Below are positions 61,570 to 64,000 of a stretch of DNA of 64,000 nucleotides, one piece after another. Position 1 is the first letter of the stretch. Each line of letters opens with the position of its first letter. Made by a program: the position numbers and the translations under genes. The stretch lies in the NCBI GenBank assembly GCA_903772945.1, contig CAICTM010000054.1, positions 84,948 to 148,947 on the forward strand. Reading direction: 5' to 3'. The notes beneath the pieces were generated by a model, which was not told the DNA's origin, searched no databases, and saw nothing but the letters and a program-made list of their open reading frames with translations. Source of the DNA: Seminavis robusta. Lineage: Eukaryota > Bacillariophyta > Bacillariophyceae > Naviculales > Naviculaceae.

Positions 61570-62798
61570 ATGTGTCGTGGACGTTCGATGTTAGCAAGGA
61601 ACGGTATTGCCTAAGTCTGGGATAGAACGAGATGTGATGGATAGCCTGGTGCCTGCCAAAACATTTTTTACTTGTTGCCATGCCTTGACGACTGTAGGTT
61701 TTCGATGCTGACCACTTCCAGTCCTATCGTATCGGAAAGGTTCTGGGTGGGGGTACAGAGGCAAGTCAAGACCGAATATGGGGATGAGGTGTGGCAAGTT
61801 TTAAAAAGTCCGAAATACTTAACTTGGTTTGTTCATAAAAGAGGTCGCCTTGGCGACTCAATGTTGTGCTTCGCGCTTCGCGAAAGCCATCTACGTGATG
61901 TGTCACGTCACTTACGTGGAGCGCACTTACTCACATTGGCTGTGTCGGCGGAATTGCTTTTTTTCTCCCAGCTAGTATAATTATTTTTGCAGCGTTTTTG
62001 GTTACCGTAGAAACACCTTTGAAAGAACGTTGCTTCAGATTCCCAGTTTCACAACACAGGGGTACCGGTACCGGTGTGTCATTCTCAGTGTCTAGTTAGC
62101 TACGTGGTACCGTAGCGTGGTACCGGTAGTGCTACTAGCCAGACCGTGCCCAGTGCTCACCTTTTTTTTAAAAAACATCCAAATCTTTGAAGAGTTCCAT
62201 CAAGCCTTGAGAATAGCAGATGGTTGCTCGTCCCATCGCAGCTCAGGACGCACACGCATCCACAGCGCTGAAGGAGGCGGCAAGAGGAGCTCTAGCAAGC
62301 TAGAGCAGGCAGAACTGCTGAGAACGTTCAAAAGACGGATGGCCGTTTGCCTCCCACAAGCCAAAGCCGAGCCGAGAAGATCTGATGATGCCGCCATGTG
62401 CTTCCAAATTATTCAACCCTTTGTGGTGCAGCTTTCAGGTTGGTTCGAGTGGAAATGTGGCAATTGGCAATAAAGTTTTTAGAAGCGGGGGAAGAGCAAG
62501 AAAAAAGTAAGTAATGTTTCCTTGGTTGGCCAGTTTTTATAAATTAATTAAGACATTATTAGACCGTAATTGTGCGACTCAAACGTCCTCCGCGTGTGAA
62601 TTCTTTGATTGCATAGGTATTGTATTTGGTTCTCTTTGGCTGTTTCGAGCTGTTTCGCTGCTCTGACACACTACTGTACATGTACTGAGCTCACACTGGC
62701 TACTACGTACTTTACTCTGATGAGAAAGAACGGAGTACTCAGTGGCTTGCCAGCTATTGAGACGCCACCATCGTCGACTGCTGGTTCCTTTAGTCCAC
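61570..62798. other. Intergenic, no gene supported
   Basis: Small palindromes such as CTTCGCG and GTCACGTCAC lie near 61870-61920. GGTACCGGTACCGGT occurs at 62061-62075, with related words near 62105-62128. A plus frame (62117-62473) starts at a non-ATG codon and a 65-codon minus frame (62397-62200) starts at ATG; neither has a known motif. Confidence 0.4.
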
Positions 62799-63069
62799 CG
62801 GGGGGTGGAGAAATCCAGTGGCATGTGAATGGCACTGCCCCTCCAGTGGAAGACAGTGGTAAATGGTGGTCAAGAAAACAGCAGTATTAGTAGAGACAGT
62901 GGTAAACAGCGGTATGTAAAGAGCGGTAAACAGCGGTAAATATGGTGGTACAGACAGCGGTAAATAGTGGTAGACGGTGGTTGGCAGTAATAAGCAAATG
63001 GATACTAGTAGTACCTCGCCAAAACCTTAGGTGGGCAGTGATGAAGCAATGGATTTCTCCATCCCCCCG
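62799..63069. mobile_element. MITE-like element with imperfect terminal inverted repeats
   Basis: The left end (62799-62840) and the right end (63033-63069) are imperfect inverted repeats of about 37-42 bp sharing gggtggagaaatcca/tggatttctccatcc and the inner word actgccc/gggcagt. Between them lie several copies of agcggtaaac- and agtggtaaa-type units (62860-62990). At about 270 bp with no coding capacity it resembles a miniature inverted-repeat element. No target-site duplication was identified. Confidence 0.55.
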
Positions 63070-63616
63070 CTGTTCAGTACGCTGATCCGGTGGCAGCTGC
63101 CGCAACTGTAGCTACCAGGTAGCGGTATAGTAATAAGCAGATGACATTGTGACCAGACACTGTAGATAGTCTAGTACCGGTTTATTGGCTTGACACCAGG
63201 CTCGAAATCAATGTCGTGTGTCGGTCGCGTGTTTCGGTTTGGATCGGCTTTTAATAAAAGTGGAAAGTATTGCACAGATTTATCGTAAGTAGCAGTACAC
63301 TGGTTGCGGTCACGGTTCGGTACGGTACCCGGTACCATAGCAAGAGCCACAATAGCCAGCGGCTTCCGCTTGCCGGAGGATCAAGGTCAAGTTTCTCCGA
63401 TCCGAGCCTTGGCTGGATAGTGGTAGTAATTACTAGCTAGCTAGCTAGTAGAACGTTGTGTACTCGCTTCGTGGGCTGGCTGCCGCAGTTTTCATCCAAA
63501 TTGACGGGAGAGAGGAGCCTTCATTGTGATAACAGAGGAGAACTTCCAGGGAGGCCTGTTCAAAGACTCTCTATCACCCTACAAGCCAAATCATATATTG
63601 GCCAAGAAGATTGTTC
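63070..63616. other. Intergenic
   Basis: GGTACGGTACCCGGTACC-type words lie near 63318 and a CTAG run at 63430-63448. Together with T- and A-rich words they look like the upstream region of the gene that begins at 63617. Confidence 0.45.
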
Positions 63617-64000
63617 ATGGTATCCCTGCAACAAGCCAACTCTTTGTAAGTGACGGGTTGAGATCGCAAGGAAATGATGGGCCATCCTGGCGATGCACTC
63701 ACACTACCTACCATCTTCGTCGCTTGTTACTGTTCCCTCCAGTAAGATGCTTGACGACGTCTCTTCGACCCTATTTGGCGTAGACTCGTCGACTCTCTTT
63801 GGCTTAGACTCCTCATCGTCAACAACAGGTATTGGCCGCACTCGTGGCGTCCAACGTTCCAGCTCCGGAAATAGTGGCCGCACTCGAGGCGTCCGACGTA
63901 CCAAGTCTTGGGTCTTTCGGAAGACCACCGGTCGTGATTTCTCGGCTGCAGCTCACGCCGCGGCAGATGCGCCAACGAATATCTTTGCATCAGATATGGT
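63617..64000 (+). CDS. 5' part of an unrecognised gene, cut off by the window end
   Basis: From an ATG at 63747 a frame stays open to the end of the window. It encodes MLDDVSSTLFGVDSSTLFG and continues with two near-repeats of 'SGRTRGVxR' (IGRTRGVQRSSSGNSGRTRG) and an Ala-rich stretch. Immediately upstream, tgttccctccag looks like a splice acceptor (ending 63742). A GTAAGT donor lies at 63646 and an ATG at 63617 gives MVSLQQANSF in the matching phase. The proposed model is therefore exon 1 63617-63645 and exon 2 from 63743. The shorter start at 63747 is the alternative. The repeats TLFGVDSS/TLFGLDSS suggest a low-complexity regulatory or structural protein; no family is recognised. Confidence 0.45.

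Noticed and set aside
62117-62473. 118-codon plus frame and 65-codon minus frame
   Set aside because: They overlap each other on opposite strands and lack motifs; the plus frame does not start with ATG.

Overview
The window is nuclear DNA of a microalgal stramenopile, most likely a raphid pennate diatom. Three things point there. Genes are intron-poor, with short GT-AG introns of about 75-140 bp. There are several genes of the diatom type with short ankyrin-like repeats ending in 'NGCPWD'. A helicase carries a presequence with an ASAFAP-like plastid-import motif. The species cannot be proved from the sequence alone; the style resembles Seminavis-like genomes (inference). No rRNA, convincing tRNA or CRISPR array was found.

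Layout. 0-7 kb: a decayed tetratricopeptide gene, a long perfect-type hairpin, and an NYN endonuclease-like / OST-HTH / RRM protein. 7-18.5 kb: two nearly identical secreted P-domain plus von Willebrand D-like genes in inverted orientation, enclosing a GT61-type glycosyltransferase and an 1831-aa polytopic protein with Cys-rich EGF-like modules. 19-30 kb: a relic of a membrane-anchored beta-propeller protein, a PAP2 lipid phosphatase, a class II histone deacetylase, a nitronate monooxygenase-type FMN enzyme and two small polytopic proteins. 30-33 kb: gene-free and repeat-rich. 33-42 kb: a Ski2-like, apparently plastid-targeted helicase, an FKBP isomerase, an intact short-ankyrin gene and a DMT transporter. 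42-52.5 kb: two broken relatives of that ankyrin gene, retroelement debris, and a 3.09-kb insertion flanked by a perfect 19-bp target-site duplication that splits one ankyrin gene. 52.6-64 kb: a MYND-finger protein, a class III adenylyl cyclase divergent from a DUF1275/EF-hand fusion, a five-fold PH-like repeat protein with six exons, a MITE-like element and the start of a gene that runs off the end.

The genes do not form an operon-like pathway; this is ordinary eukaryotic gene order broken up by accessory DNA. The most informative points are: (1) the inverted paralogue pair, with coding identity far above that of its flanks and an in-frame Cys-rich reading frame past the stop in one copy; (2) the 19-bp-TSD insertion carrying diverged tandem units; (3) the PH-like protein whose introns recur at matching positions in its repeats; (4) the CCAAT array and TGACGTCA sites between divergent genes. 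Gene models were spliced by eye from consensus sites and frame continuity. The longest reading frames often begin at non-ATG codons, so I chose starts at the first plausible ATG.
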